This document shows positions 36,509 through 49,222 of a DNA stretch of 64,000 nucleotides, one piece after another (the stretch's first letter is position 1; every line of letters starts with the position of its first letter). The DNA is from Iris pallida (Eukaryota; Streptophyta; Magnoliopsida; Asparagales; Iridaceae): NCBI GenBank assembly GCA_029216955.1, contig JANAVB010033216.1:6750638-6814637 (forward strand). Direction: 5' to 3'. The translations under genes were made by a program, and so were the position numbers. The notes under the pieces were generated by a model. That model searched no databases. It saw only the letters and a list, made by a program, of their open reading frames with translations, and had not been told where the DNA came from.

Positions 36509-39500
36509 CTATTTAGGAGGAGCAATTATCTCCTGAATACGAACGATTACATTATTTATCTTTTCTTCATGAGCTTTCTTGATTCGCTCTGCTGTTTCAG
36601 CTCCAATCATCCGTTGGTCATATTCCACAATAATAGAGCTACGGCGATTGGTCTCTTCAATCTGATTGGTTTGCATCAATTCTCGCTCTTGCTGTAAAAG
36701 TTTACAGCGTTCAGCTTCAGATTTACGATCAGTAGCAATCTCTGATTGGTCTTTTTCCACGGAGGCAATTTGCTCCTGAATACGAGCTAGCTCTTCCCTC
36801 AACTTTCTAAGCTCTTCAGCTTTTGACGCTTCATCTTTCTCTAGGCGCTCCATATTCTGACGAGTACTTATTATTTCTTCGTCTTTCGCCATTAACTCTT
36901 TAGAAGACTGAGCGAGGAATTCTGTCAGAGCAATGTGCTGAGCTTGAGCTTCATTCTCCAATTAAGTAATCTCAGCTGCAGTCAGAGACTCAATATCCTC
37001 ATTTTTAATCTCCCAGTATTTATGGATGTTTGCTTCTAAATCATTCAGGAGATGTTCAAAAAAGACACATTGGGTCTCATAACCAGCCTGTCTCAAAGCT
37101 GAAAGTGGAAAACTAGTCGCCTCTCGAAGACTCGAAAAGGGCATAGTCTCATCCTTCATAAGTCATCTCGAGAATGTATCCAGATATGAATAAATAATAT
37201 CTGAATACATCCCCATGATCTTTGCTATCCCTGTGTCAAAACTGGGAGTCGCTGTAATAGTAGAGGAAGGAGCAAGAGGAGCCTCTATTCTGGGAGCTGA
37301 AGAGAGTGCTTTTGGAGAACTCGGCAAATGTGAACTCTCCTCACCCACATCAGTTTGGACAAGTGGGGCTTGAGTAGAACTCATAGCCGGTGCAGTTCCT
37401 ACAGCTGTTGGAATCAAAGAAGCATGATCAAAACTAAAAGACAATAAAGCAGAGACAAGACAAAATTTTGATGAATAAAATAATACCTGGAGCTGGTTCA
37501 TATTCAGTTTCCTTCGGATCATTCAGACCGGCTCGTAGTCTGTTCAGAGTGCTTTCTGACACGGGATTTATTTCACTGCTGCCCGCCCCAGAAGTACTCG
37601 GAACTTGAACTTCTATTTCCATATGCCTCTCCGGCTCTGGTGTCAATCCTGAGTGTTGACCAATTGTCTTTAGTACATCAATTGGAGTTTTAGACGGTGA
37701 TTCATCGTCTATCTCCATGTCTTCTTCTCCAAAAGAATGAGACGACGGTTCATAGTCAACTTGTTCGCTCTCTGAAGCTTCAGCAATTGGTTTGAGAGAA
37801 GTGGCTTCCTTCACTGATTCTCCCCAAATCAGTAAGTCATTAGCTGTTTCAGTCTGATGTTCGGCCTCTACCACAGGTTGACTAATTGCCTGCGCATCAT
37901 CGACCATTGGCGGAATCGATCCTATATCAGAAGGCATGGATGACCCAGCAGGTTCAGGAATATCTTCTTCAACAGGTTCTGTCTTTACAGAAAAATCAAA
38001 GGCAGCTTGTTTTTCTGAAGCCAATCGCATAGCACGATCGGTGGGACTCTCTGCATCGAGACAAATTACGGATTTAGTTTTAGAAACTATCACTTTCCTT
38101 CCTATTCTTTTTGTGAATGGAACAGTAGGATAATTGTCTTTTGGATCACTACCTGCTTCATCAGCATCTCTGACTCGATTGGAAGCAGGAGAAGTCCCTG
38201 GAATGGTAATTCCTCCACGATTTCGAGTCTCTGCTTGAGTAACTCTTTTTGGGGCAGGCCCAGCAGCACCTTTGCCCCGCTTCCTCTTCGGGGTATTATC
38301 GGTAGATATACTCTCTTCAGCACTCCCGATGGGTACATGTAATGGTTGATGAAGGTCATCAGAGAAAAAAGTTTCTAAAACTTCATCATCAACTTCATCA
38401 GTAGCCAGCGGATCTTCTTGGTCATGACAATCTCTAGGCAGGGCTGATTTAGTTGATTTCTTTTCAATATGAATAAAGCTTCTACCTAAGATGCTAAATT
38501 TTTCATCAAAGGTATTAGCTGATACATAGAACTTGGCATAAGACGCCAATATTCTAGCTCCTCTCTGATAGGTGACCGGATCTGGCATGGAAAAGGTAGC
38601 CCCTGTACCTTTACCAATGTAATATATCCAAGCTCTGGCACCATCAATCAACCCGCCTTGATAAGCAAAACACGTCGTTGCATTGCCCACATGCAACTGA
38701 TCATAACCAAATTACCGAGCAAACCTGCTCGGAAGATATGGTTCCAGATAAGTGATGTTGTCGCGGCGGCAGATTAAATGAGATGGCCTGATCCTCTTCA
38801 GCCATTCATGTTGAATCTCATCTAATTCATTACCACCAATGCCATCAATCGGCCTCCCAGGCATGGTTTCATAACCAACAGGTGGAGGAACACAGGTGAA
38901 GCTCCAGAGTTCTCCCATGTTTAATATAGTTCTGCAATCTGTCAAAGTGTCATATTTCCACTTTGGTGTGTGTCTGTATCTTTCCAGAAAGGTGTCATCT
39001 GGTCTAGCCATCCCAGCATCCAGAAGAGATTCAAAATATAGAAGCAGCCACCCAAATAAATATATAAAGGGCATTTCTACCCGAGAAAGGATGTAAGGCT
39101 CTTCTTTGCCAAATCGAACATTCTGTCTGTATATGCCCTTAATCTAGCATTAAGACGGCATGTCATTGCTGTCAGTAAATCCATCTTATACCCAAAAACC
39201 AGACGGACTGCTGCGAAGACAACTCCTCTGTGCATCCTGTCTGCTGAACAGGTGCCAGGAACTACGAATTTTCTCAGCCAGAGAGATATAAATCCAGCCA
39301 GATGACCCTCAGCAGATAATTCTCGGCCACCCTGCTTAATATAGGTCTCAAACCTATCACCGGCTTTATAGGTGCCTTCGTCTTCCTCAATGACAATGTC
39401 GTCATGAGTGGTGTCCCGGATGAGCCTGTCAATCTCAGTTTGATTCAGAGGTTTAAATTCACCGACATATTGCTCAGTCTTCTTCTTCTTCTGAACTTCA

Positions 39501-41368
39501 TCAGTACGGCCTTGAAATAAATAGGCCATCCATTTGGAAGAATAATAGTTGGAATCTCCTTCTCCACCTTGTCCTTTATAAAAAGCCTTACAAATACTGT
39601 AATGGCACATCAATTCTTCAAAGATATGAAGAACCAGTGGGTTGGCTTCGGAGATCTTATTCATTTCATCAACGAAAAGGATATACTCTTCATATGGCAA
39701 ATCTGCTGTTGGCAGCTGAGAAATATATGCCATTTCATGAAGGACGAATCCCATCTCGCCTCTTGGGGTCATGAAGGTGCTGGTACGGTAGTTATACCTC
39801 TCCGCTAACGCCAAGAACAAATCCGGGTTTGGCCTAAAACCATAAGCAGTGCACTTAATGGCATCATATAGGCCTATCACTTGTAACTGTTCACCAAAAT
39901 TCTTCAGAATCCATTTCACAAGAGCAGTCCATCTAGTATTCTCCGGATTTACTAGACCAGTCAGCCTCATAGACTGTTTTGGGTAGATGGCATTTTCCAG
40001 TTGAGCAAATTCGTTTGCAAAGATTGGAACTCTGACTGGCTTCAGCAGTGCCGAGTCCTCAGGAGGGATGGTGGCAGGTAGCAGTCCTCGCAAAGCTGTG
40101 ACATGTGGTTCAGTACCACTGCGGAATCTTCCTTGACGATATCCTATCCACCCAGCCTTTGCTTGTCGAGATGGAGTGATATCCCACTTTATTTGTCTTT
40201 GACAACTCGCATGAAATAAACGAGCTATGTTGATGCTTTTTGATAAACCAGTTAAATACATTGGCTGATTTACATCACCATCCCTATAATAACAGTATGA
40301 TACTTTATCCAGAGCAGGCTGAGAGTTTATGTCAATAGCATCTCCGAAAAGAAATGCTGGCTTCGAGTGGGTAACACCATCCACACTCTGTAAAGGCAGT
40401 CCACTCATCAGGTTCAGCAAAGTGTCATTTTCCTGATTGGTCAAAAGAGCTATTCTTGTAGAAGGTCCATCGAATTGGGGAAAACGAACATGTGATAGGT
40501 CACTTCTATAGTTATTTCCTACACATCCTTCAAATTCTACCTCCTGAGCCAGAATATCCACTGCAAAAGATGAATAAAACTTTAGAAATCTTCAATACAA
40601 AGAGATGACAAAGTTCAGCATACGCTTAGTTTTCCTTAAGCGTATGGCAGACTCAAGGTTCAGCATACGCTCAGTTTTTCTTAAGCGTATGGCAGACTCA
40701 AGATTCAGCATACGCTCAGTTTTCCTTAAGCGTATGGCAGACTCAAGGTTCAGCATACGCTCAGTTTTCCTTAAGCATATGGCAGACTCAAAAGTTCAGC
40801 ATACGTTCAGTTTATCCTAAGCGTATGACAGATTTAGAGATCACTTTTTACGCTCAGTCTATCTTAAGTGAATGATTTTAAAAAATTCAGTTTATATTCA
40901 GTTTGAGCGTATCAGCGTATGGTTGACAAGATGATCATCAAAAACATACGCTAACACAGGAGTTAGCGTATCTCAGTGAGACAACTCGCCATAGCGTATT
41001 TTTTCAAGACAGCGTATTTTGATATTTCTATAAAAAATACGCGTATCATACAGAATACGCTCCAAACATATTTTTCGTATAAACAAAAAATATGGGATAC
41101 GGCTAAACCCTAAAGAGGGAAGCGTATTTTCTGATGTATTTGACCCTAAAAAGGGGATACGTTTTATGATTTTGTTCTAACCAGAGCCCTAAATAGGGGA
41201 TAGTTACTGTTCATCATCATCATCCTCACCATAGAGAGGCTTCAATGGGCGTTCACTTCGTCGAACGCGCTCATTGGTAGTCTTCTTAGCAGCAGCGGCG
41301 GCGGGCTGAGATGTCTCCGCAGGAGCCTTCCCCTTTCCCTTCGCAGCAGCATCAACCTTGGGCGCCAT
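36509..41368 (-). pseudogene. Antisense three-exon gene of element A, PMD-like protein with coiled coil
   Basis: Exon 1 is 41368-41230 (46 codons plus one base, starts MAPKVDAAAKGKGKAP, Lys/Ala-rich). Intron 1 is 41229-40561 (GTGAGG...TTTGCAG, 669 bp). Exon 2 is 40560-37487, intron 2 is 37486-37405 (GTATTA...CCAACAG, 82 bp) and exon 3 is 37404-36509. Phases join across both introns, giving about 1,370 codons. Around exon-2 residues 205-300, 'WTALVKWILKNFG', 'TFMTPRGEMGF' and 'YISQLPTADLP' resemble the plant mobile domain (W...T.TF...GE...L..LP). A KRKRGKG basic stretch (about 38273) could be a nuclear signal. The last 150 residues look like a coiled coil. Damage: 1-bp deletion near 39085, TAA at 38712, TGA at 37163, TAA at 36962. 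The function is unknown; Tat-group elements such as Grande carry an antisense ORF here. Confidence 0.75.
40605..40835. repeat. 45-bp tandem repeats in intron 1 of the antisense gene (element A)
   Basis: Four to five units, each CATACGCTTAAGGAAAACTG then AGCGTATGCTGAACC then TTGAGTCTGC on the minus strand. Each pairs CATACGCT with AGCGTATG as an 8-bp inverted repeat around a 12-nt loop. Because 45 is a multiple of 3, periodic ORFs appear on both strands; they are not genes. Confidence 0.9.
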
Positions 41369-41471
41369 TGATAAAGCTTGAGTCGAAGAAGAAGAAGTTG
41401 AGTCTTGAGTTTCTTTTTCTCTCTCGAAGATGAATGCAAAAGTAAAGAAATAAATTAGGTTTTGGAAGACC

Positions 41472-41479
41472 TATTTATA
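41472..41479 (-). promoter_or_regulatory. TATA box of the antisense gene (element A)
   Basis: TATAAATA on the minus strand, about 105 bp before the ATG at 41368, in 'TTCTATAAATAGG', a strong plant core promoter form. It is conserved at the same distance in the three plus-strand copies (51994, 56740, 61414). Confidence 0.7.
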
Positions 41480-41646
41480 GAAGAAAAGAAGAAGTTCAAA
41501 CGGCGGATATTCTTTAAACAGAATCCCTAAAGATTTGTACTGATATTGAGGAAGATAACAAACTCATGCCAGCATGTCAGGATTTATTCCCACTTTAAGT
41601 TCAAAGTAATTTCGAACTTTTGAAATTCATATAGTTCGAAAACTTT

Positions 41647-41657
41647 GAAGGGGGTCT
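41647..41657 (+). other. Polypurine tract of element A
   Basis: GAAGGGGGTCT directly before the 3' LTR start TGTAGGG at 41658. The same tract abuts the inverted LTRs at 51816, 56562 and 61236. It primes plus-strand DNA synthesis. Confidence 0.82.
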
Positions 41658-42776
41658 TGTAGGGTGTGAAAATTATGACACGCTGACATAAGACTCAGCC
41701 AAAATCATACGATCAAGGCTATACGCTCAGTCAAAGCCATACGCTCAAGGCCATACGCTCAGCCAAGGCCATACGCTCATCTAAAGGCCGTACGCTCAGT
41801 GAATATTTTATTATTTCTTGAGATGACAGCATAGCATGTATTTAATGAAGGATGAATCTGACACTTCGTCTTTGGTACAAAAGATAGCTGCTCTATGAAG
41901 ATTAGCCGTCGTATAGGTTTTCGAGAAATAATTTTGTCTCTTACAAGGACAGCTCAGCAGCCATCATAAATGCACAGCCATCATTACTGTCATTTCTGAC
42001 AGTCTGTCAGCCATCATATCTGCAACACGACGCTCGAGAGATATTTGTCAGTATTTGAAGATATGGCGTATTTGAGAAGATTGAGGACAGCCACGTGTCT
42101 ACTCCCTTCTTGCCCAACCAAGTGAGCGTATGGACTCTATATGACTCCTTGCCAACCAAGTGAGCGTATGGACTCCATACGACTCCTTGACAACCAAGTG
42201 TGCGTATGGACTCCATACGACTTCTTGCCAACCAAGTGAGCGTATGGACTCCATACGACTCCTTGCCAACCAAGTGAGCGTATGGACTCCATAAGGCTCA
42301 TTGCCCAACTAAGTGAGCGTATGGACTTCATACGACTCCTTGTCAACCAAGTGAGCGTATGGACTCCATACGACTCCTTATCAACCAAGTGAGCGTATGG
42401 ACCCCATACGACTTTTTATCAATAAAGTAAGCGTATCAGCCTTATATGGCTCTATGCTGCCCAAGTCAGCGTATGCAATACATGTGCCTTCAAAAGCTAG
42501 CGTATGACTCCTCTTCAAAGGCAGCGTATCACAACAAATGCATCCAAGATGACTTTCAACGTACAGTCAACACACGTTCTCACGTGTCCTGTACTCAGTT
42601 ACCCACTTATTCAGAAGTTATGCAACGTGACATCTATGCCATCAATCTCTCCTAGATATATTCTACTACTTTCAACCGCACTCTAACGTGTCTCCACCAG
42701 AATTTGCCATACGTCCCTGCAGTTATGCACATGTCAAGTAACTGACTGAGTGTATGCTTCAGAACAGTTATCCAGA
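41658..42776 (+). repeat. 3' LTR of element A, truncated
   Basis: Starts TGTAGGGTGTG, follows the 5' LTR through the palindromic array, and breaks at about 42776 in 'AGTTATCCAG', just before the TATA box. Roughly 200 bp of LTR 3' sequence is missing. The next base begins an inverted LTR piece. Confidence 0.9.
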
Positions 42777-43199
42777 TCTTCTCAAATACGCCATATCTTC
42801 AAATACTGACAAATATCTCTCGAGCGTCGTGCTGCAGATATGATGGCTGACAGACTGTCAGAAATGACAGTAATGTTGGCTGTGCATTTATGATGGCTGT
42901 TGAGCTGTCCTCGTAAGAGACAAAATCATTTCTCGAAAACCTATACGACGGCTAATCTTCATAGAGCAGCTGTCTTTTACACGAAAGACGAAGTGTCAGA
43001 TTCATCCTTCATTAAATACATGCTATGCTGTCATCTCAGGAAATAATAAAATATTCACTGAGCGTACGGCCTTTAGATGAGCGTATGGCCTTGGCTGAGC
43101 GTATGGCCTTAAGCGTATGGCTTTGACTGAGCGTATAGCCTTGAGCGTATGATTTTGGCTGAGTCTTATGTCAGCGTGTCATAATTTTCACACCCTACA
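42777..43199 (-). repeat. Inverted LTR 5' fragment (423 bp)
   Basis: Reverse complement of the first 420 or so bases of the LTR, ending CACACCCTACA at 43199. Together with 41658-42080 it forms a spaced inverted repeat. Seven bases (AGAAATT) separate it from the next inverted LTR. Confidence 0.88.
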
Positions 43200-43206
43200 A
43201 GAAATT

Positions 43207-44806
43207 TGTTTTCCATAAATAAATTCACTTTATTTATTTTGTATCTGAGAAAATTACAACTGTAGAAATCTAATCTAGATGACGATTACTTTATCCCTTG
43301 GACGATGCGATGAAGAAAACTCGAACATTGAAGAACTTAGACAGCAACAGGGCAATCTCTTTGTTCTCTCTGAATTAATTGTTCTGTCTGATGAAGATGA
43401 AGAAACTCTCTTTTATAGAGTTCTGGATAACTGTTCTGAAGCATACGCTCAGTCAGTTACTTGACGTGTGCATAACTGCAGGGACGCGTGGCAAATTCTG
43501 GTGGAACACGTTAGAGTGCGGTTGAAAGTAGTGGAATATATCTAGGAGAGATTGATGGCATGGATGCCACGTTGCATAACTTCTGAATAAGTGGGTAACT
43601 GAGTACAGGACACGTGAGAACGTGTGTTGACTGTACGTTGAAAGTCATCCTGGATGCATTTGCTGTGATACGCTGTCTTTGAAGATGAGTCATACGCTAG
43701 CTTTTGAAGGCACATGTCTTGCATACGCTGACTTGGACAGCATAGAGCCATATAAGGCTGATACGCTTACTTTATTGATAAAGAGTCATATGGGGTCCAT
43801 ACGCTCACTTGGTTGACAAGGAGTCGTATGGAGTCCATACGCTTACAGGTTGAGCAAGGAGTCTTATGGAGTCCATACGCTCACTTGGTTGGGTAATGAG
43901 CCTTATGGAGTCCATACGCTCACTTGGTTGGACAATGAGCCTTATGGAGTCCATATGCTCACTTGGTTGGCAAGGAGTCGTATGGAGTCCATACGCTCAC
44001 TTGGTTGTCAAGGAGTCGTATGGAGTCCATACGCTCACTTGGTTGGCAAGGAGTCGTATGGAGTCCATAAGGCTCATTGCCCAACCAAGTGAGCGTATGG
44101 ACTCCATAAGGCTCATTACCCAACCAAGTGAGCGTATAGACTCCATAAGACTCCTTGCTCAACCTGTGAGCGTATGGACTCCATACGACTTCTTGTCAAC
44201 CAAGTGAGCGTATGGACCCCATACGACTCTTTATCAATAAAGTAAGCGTATCAGCCTTATATGGCTTTATGCTGCCCAAGTCAGCGTATGCAAGACATGT
44301 GCCTTCAAAAGCTAGCGTATGACTCCTCTTCAAAGACAGCGCATCACAGCAAATGCATCCAGGATGACTTTCAACGTACAGTCAACACACGTTCTCACGT
44401 GTCCTGTACTCAGTTACCCACTTATTCAGAAGTTATGCAACGTGGCATCCATGCCATCAATCTCTTCTAGATATATTCCACTACTTTTAACCGTACTCTA
44501 ACGTGTCTCCACCAGAATTTGCCACGCGTCCCTGCAGTTATGCACACGTCAAGTAACTGACTGAGCGTATGCTTCAGAACAGTTATCCAGAACTCTATAA
44601 AAGAGAGTTTCTTCATCTTCATCAGACAGAACAATTAATTCAGAGAGAACAAAGAGATTGCCCAGTTGCTGTCCAAGTTCTTCAAAGTTCGAGTTTTCTT
44701 TATCGCATCGTCCAAGGGATAAAGTAATCGTCTTCAAGATTAGATTCCTACAGTTGTAATTTTCTCAGATACAAAATAAATAAAGTGAATTTATTTATGG
44801 AAAACA
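43207..44806. repeat. LTR palindrome: inverted LTR 3' part joined to forward LTR 3' part
   Basis: 43207 to about 44068 is the LTR reversed (TGTTTTCCATAAATAAATTC start). It then flips to the forward LTR until AAAACA at 44806. The flip is inside one copy of the palindromic core (TATGGAGTCCATA at about 44056-44068). The arms share more than 700 bp of near-identical sequence. The forward arm ends with a mutated PBS (TGGTGACTCTGCTGGAG, 44810-44826) joined directly to inverted pol. Confidence 0.85.
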
Positions 44807-44839
44807 AATTGGTGACTCTGCTGGAGAATGATGAAAATA

Positions 44840-46011
44840 TTATACATAATATTTCTTTAAGAATTTGCCATTAATAGGCATCATCGTGATTTTCCCATCC
44901 ATAGAGGCAAGCTGGTATGCTCCGTTACAGAAGACTTTATTTACTACGAATGGGCCTTCCCACTTCGCGTTAAATTTGCCTTTGCTCACATGTGTCATGG
45001 TCATAGGACGTCTGACAGTAAGGACCAGTTCTCCCTTCTGATATGCTCTGACTTTGACTTTCCGGTTAAAAGCTTTTGAGATTCGGGCCTGATACAGCTC
45101 GATATTTTGTTGAGCATACAATCGTTTTTCATCTAGAGCTTCAAATTCTTGAAGTCGAAGACGATCATTGTTTTCTGTTGTAAGTTCATTGGAGATTGCA
45201 ATTCTCAGAGAAGGAATCTGGATCTCAAGGGGAAGAACAGCTTCACACCCATATACCAAAGAGAAAGGCGTACATCCGGTCGTATTGCGAACTGTGGTGC
45301 GGTAGGCCCATAAATATTCACCAAGCTTCTCGCTCCAGTTGTGTTTGTTGGAAGAAACGAACTTTTTCAAGAGTTTGATGATCGTTTTATTGAAAGCTTC
45401 TGCCAATCCATTAGCTGCTGGATTATATGCTGTAGAAGCTAAATTATTGATCCGATGGTCGTCACAGAATCGAGTAAATTTCTGACTGACGAACTGCGGT
45501 CCGTTATCATGGATAATATGCCGAGGAACACCAAATCGATAGATGACATGATGTTTGACAAAGTTAATAACATTAGAAGTTTTTACTTCAGATAACGGGA
45601 TTGCTTCAGCCCATTTGGAAAAGTAATCGATTATTGCTAGAATAAACCGATGTCCTTTTGATGATGGTGGGTTAATAGGACCAATAACATCCATGCCCCA
45701 AGCTTCAAAGGGCCATGATGCCGTAATTGGGTGTAAGAATTCTGACGGTTGATGGATAAAGTCCGCATGAATTTGACAGGCTTTACATTTCTGAGCATAT
45801 TGAATGGCGTCAGCCACCATCGTGGGCCAATAATAACCCATACGTCGGATACGATCTTGAAGTTTAGGACCCGGTTGATGAGCTCCACAAACACCATCAT
45901 GTGCTTCACGGACAATCTGTTGTGCTTCTTCACCAGCGATGCATCGGAGGAGAAGACCGTCGTAGGACCGACAATATAGTATCTTCGTAGTATGATTATA
46001 ATAGAATCTGA
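44840..46011 (-). pseudogene. Integrase of fragment B
   Basis: Open from about 45841 to 44840 (333 codons) with the zinc-finger Cys pair ('CKACQ'), all three DDE residues ('WGMD', 'HDNGPQF', 'GLAEAFNK') and the complete C-terminal tail ('KVKVRAYQKGELVLTV', 'KWEGPFVV'). The zinc-finger His region ('REAHDGVCGAH') is present in the frame just upstream. A 1-bp deletion near 46012 separates integrase from the RT frame. It is less damaged than the integrase of A. Confidence 0.88.
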
Positions 46012-48009
46012 GAGACGACGCCGAATAGACGCTGCTTCACTCGGATTATCGGAAAGTATGTCATATAATACAAAGTCTAGAAACGGGCATCTCCAGTCTT
46101 CAGTTGTGGCTTCTGTTTCATTAGAAAAGACATATTCCATAGTAGAAACGGAAGAAAACGAGGACACTTTGTCAAACTTTAATCCGGTATCAAAGTTGAG
46201 AGAATCTTCATAGGGATTATGGGAAAAAGCTAAAGCCAGATTATTCTCAACGCAGAATAGTTCTCGGTTATAAACCACTATTACTTGCTGACGTCTGATT
46301 GGTATAGCTAATACAGCAGCAAGATTAGCCAAAGCATCAGCTTCTGCATTATAGGCTCGTCGAACATGTTCAATAAAGAAACCTTCAAAGGAGGAGGCCA
46401 TAGAGAGTGCTGCTCGATGATAAGGTATCAAATACTGATGACGAACTTCATACGTTCCTCTGATTTGATTGATGATAAGCTTGGAGTCTCCATAAACTTC
46501 CAAATATTGAATATCTAGATGTTTAGCAAGTTGAAGAACGATGAGCAACGCATTGTATTCGGCTACATTATTTGAACATGATTGATCCAGAGAATAAGCC
46601 CTCTGAATAGTTAGTCCTTCTGGGGATACAAGAACAATCCCAACTCCGGCGACAATATTGCCATTAGGACCTATTCTAGATGCTCCATCAAAGAATAGAC
46701 GCCAGGTAGAAATTTCTTCAGAAACCAGATTTGAATCTAGAACTTCATCTGGAATCTCATCATATAATTTAGAATCTTCTGGAACTGCATGAGCTGCCAG
46801 GAAATCAGCAAGAGCTTGTCCTTTAACTGACTTTTGAGGAATATAATGCATGTCGTATTGCTCTAACAAGATTCCCCAATTAGCTAGTCTGGACTTGAGA
46901 ATACCGGGTTTCTTCATCATAATCCTGATGGGATTCACTCTGGAAATGACGTGAATTGTTTGACCGATAATATAATATCGCATTTTCTGAACAGCAAACA
47001 TTAATGCTAGGCATTCTTTCTCGATTGGAGAATAACGCGGTTCAGCGCCTGTCATTGTGCGACTGAGATAATAAATAGCCTGTTCATGGCCATCTTTATT
47101 TTTCTGGGCGAGTAATGCACCAAGAGAATGATCCATGGCTCGAACATATAGAAGGAATGGTATTCCCGAGATGGGAGGTACCAAAACTGGAAGGTTCATG
47201 AGATATTGTTTGATATCGTCAAATGCTTTTTGACATTCTTCGTTCCAGACGAAAGATACACCTTTCTTCAGAAGTTTGTTGAATGGTCTGCAGCGTCCTG
47301 ATAAGTTGGAAATGAATCTCCTGATATAAGCAATTCTTCCTTGAAATCCTCGTAGCTCTTTTAAGGTGCGTGGAGGACGCATCTCTTGAATGGCTTTGAC
47401 CTTCTCGGGATCCACGTGTATACTTTTAGCGGTAATGACGAAGCCGAAAAATTTGCCACTAGAGACGCCCAGGAAGGACTTAGTAGGGTTCATTTTAAGT
47501 TGATGCTGACGCATTAAATCAAAGATAGTCTTCAAATCTTGGATATGATCCTCCTTTTGTCGACTTTTGACTGCAATATCATCAACATAGCATTCGACTA
47601 TTTTTCGGAGATGTTCGCAGAATATAGTGCTCATTGCTCGCTGATATGTTGCTCCTGCATTCTTGAGACCAAACGGCATCACTGTATAACAGTATGTACC
47701 GATCGGCGTTCTGAAGGAAGTATGTCTCTTGTCGTCCGGAAACATTTTGATTTGATTGTATCCCGAATACCCATCCATGAATGACATTCGTTCGAAACCA
47801 CATGTGTTATCGATCATGACATCGGTAATTGGAAGAGGAAACTCGTCTTTAGGACAAGCTGCATTGAGATCGCGAAAGTCTATACAGACTCGGATCTTGC
47901 CGGTCTTTTTAAGGACATGAACGATGTTAGCCACCCATTCAGGATATTGTTCCTCTCGAATAAATCCGGAAGCCATAAGCTTGTTGACTTCAGCTTCAAT
48001 TGCATCCAT
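46012..48009 (-). pseudogene. RT, RNase H and second RNase H of fragment B
   Basis: One open frame from 48009 spans RT (YVDD box in 'ECYVDDIAVKSRQ'), Ty3-type RNase H ('AIYYLSRTMTGAEPRY') and the archaeal-type RNase H ('WRLFFDGAS', 'NNVAEYNALL', 'LEVYGDSKLIINQ') without a stop. The frame is open on to 45637, but after the 1-bp loss near 46012 the translation is out of register with integrase. Upstream, a CGA-to-TCA-type change near 48026 adds a stop before the RT N-terminus. Confidence 0.9.
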
Positions 48010-48027
48010 AATTTTTGGACGAAATCG

Positions 48028-49222
48028 TCACTGTTGTTGTTTGACTGGTTTAGCATTTGGCATGATATTAAGTTTGTGCATTGCAATCTTTGGATCTAAT
48101 CCTGGCATATCCTCATAACTCCGGGCGAAGACATCGATATACTCATGAATAAGCCTGATCATGTCTTGTTTATCTGTTTCTGAAAGACTTTCGCTGATGA
48201 ATATTGGTTTAGGGGACCCCTCTTCACCAACATCAATTTGGATCAGTTTATCTTCAGTAGGAGGTTCCCTCTGCTCGAACCTGAATTTCCATTGATTGTC
48301 TAATCTTTGAGCCCATTGTTCTGATTCTGGTGATATTTCAAAATCATCCTCATCTTCATCATTTTCTTGCGGGCCATCAACAGAGACCATATTGATGGAT
48401 AGAACAGAGCGATGGAGATCGCCAATACTTGTGTCAGAATCCCAAGAAATGGAATCGGAAGACTCAGATCGTTCATCTTCAAATCGTTCGTCTTCATTGA
48501 ATTTTGAATCTTCATGGACTATGTTGATAAAGGAGGTAGGAGCAATATAACCCAAACCACATTTTGTCCTTCCGTATTTTAATAGAGGAATTCGAACAGG
48601 CATTCTTTTTCCTTTTCCATTATTGAGGCTGGTTCTGATCATAACCCATATTCTTGATAATATTTTTGGACTGTTGACTATAGCGACGTAATTGTAACCT
48701 TCCAGTATCGTCGTTTTTGTCATCTTCTTCCAGATTAGAAGGATTCTGGGGTCCTTTGTAGAAGAATATTGGATTTTCTCTCTTCTTTCGAATAGGAACC
48801 ACGAAGTACGATTTTTGTATAGACTCTAATGATACATCTGTATGAAGAGTTTGAACAACTCCTATAGTTAATAGCTCTAAGCTATCTAGCAATTGTAAAT
48901 AACTTTGTATATGATTACAGACATCAATATACTGTAAAGGAGATGCTTCATTAATATTAGATACTGTATTTACAACAGAAGGCTGAGCCTTATCAGACTT
49001 AGTCAAATTAATGACAAAAGGGGAAGAGGAAGAGAGATCAGAAGTTTTGTTTCGATTAAGATCGATAACAAAAGGCTCAGAAGAGGTGAGCTCCCTTGAA
49101 GAAGATCATGGATAAGTAGTACGTCCACTGACTGGAATGACTAGAGTATCGGGTCTAGCCTGAGAAGATGGAGGGGGAGTGGTGCGTCCACTGACAGAAA
49201 TTATCAGCGAACTTTGTGGAGC
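48028..49222 (-). pseudogene. Protease-RT linker of fragment B
   Basis: 48723-48028 covers the acidic pre-RT segment and RT N-terminus ('PIFISESLSETDKQDM', 'DPKIAMHKLNIMPNAKPVKQ'). 49006-48620 covers the segment before the G-patch-like motif, with a frame change near 48640. Relative to A, a stop (TGA, 49105-49107 on the plus axis) interrupts the Ser/Pro-rich repeat segment. Confidence 0.75.

Larger units (their letters stand above)
25591..42776 (+). mobile_element. Element A: Tat/Ogre-type Ty3/gypsy element with antisense gene
   Basis: Order: 5' LTR (25591-26907), tRNA-Arg-type PBS, gag with a long N-terminal part, zinc knuckle, protease, G-patch-like segments, RT, RNase H, second (archaeal-type) RNase H, integrase, a multi-exon gene on the opposite strand (41368 to 36509), polypurine tract, truncated 3' LTR (41658-42776). 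The dual RNase H and the position of an extra antisense ORF between pol and the 3' LTR are known for the Tat branch (for example Grande). Coding regions carry many stops and indels, so it is not autonomous. No target duplication can be tested because the 3' LTR is cut. Confidence 0.88.

Noticed and set aside
40559..40561. Translation start at the beginning of exon 2 (and 52912, 62332)
   Set aside because: The codon is GTG, directly at a TTTGCAG acceptor. In-frame joining to exon 1 with a true ATG explains it better.
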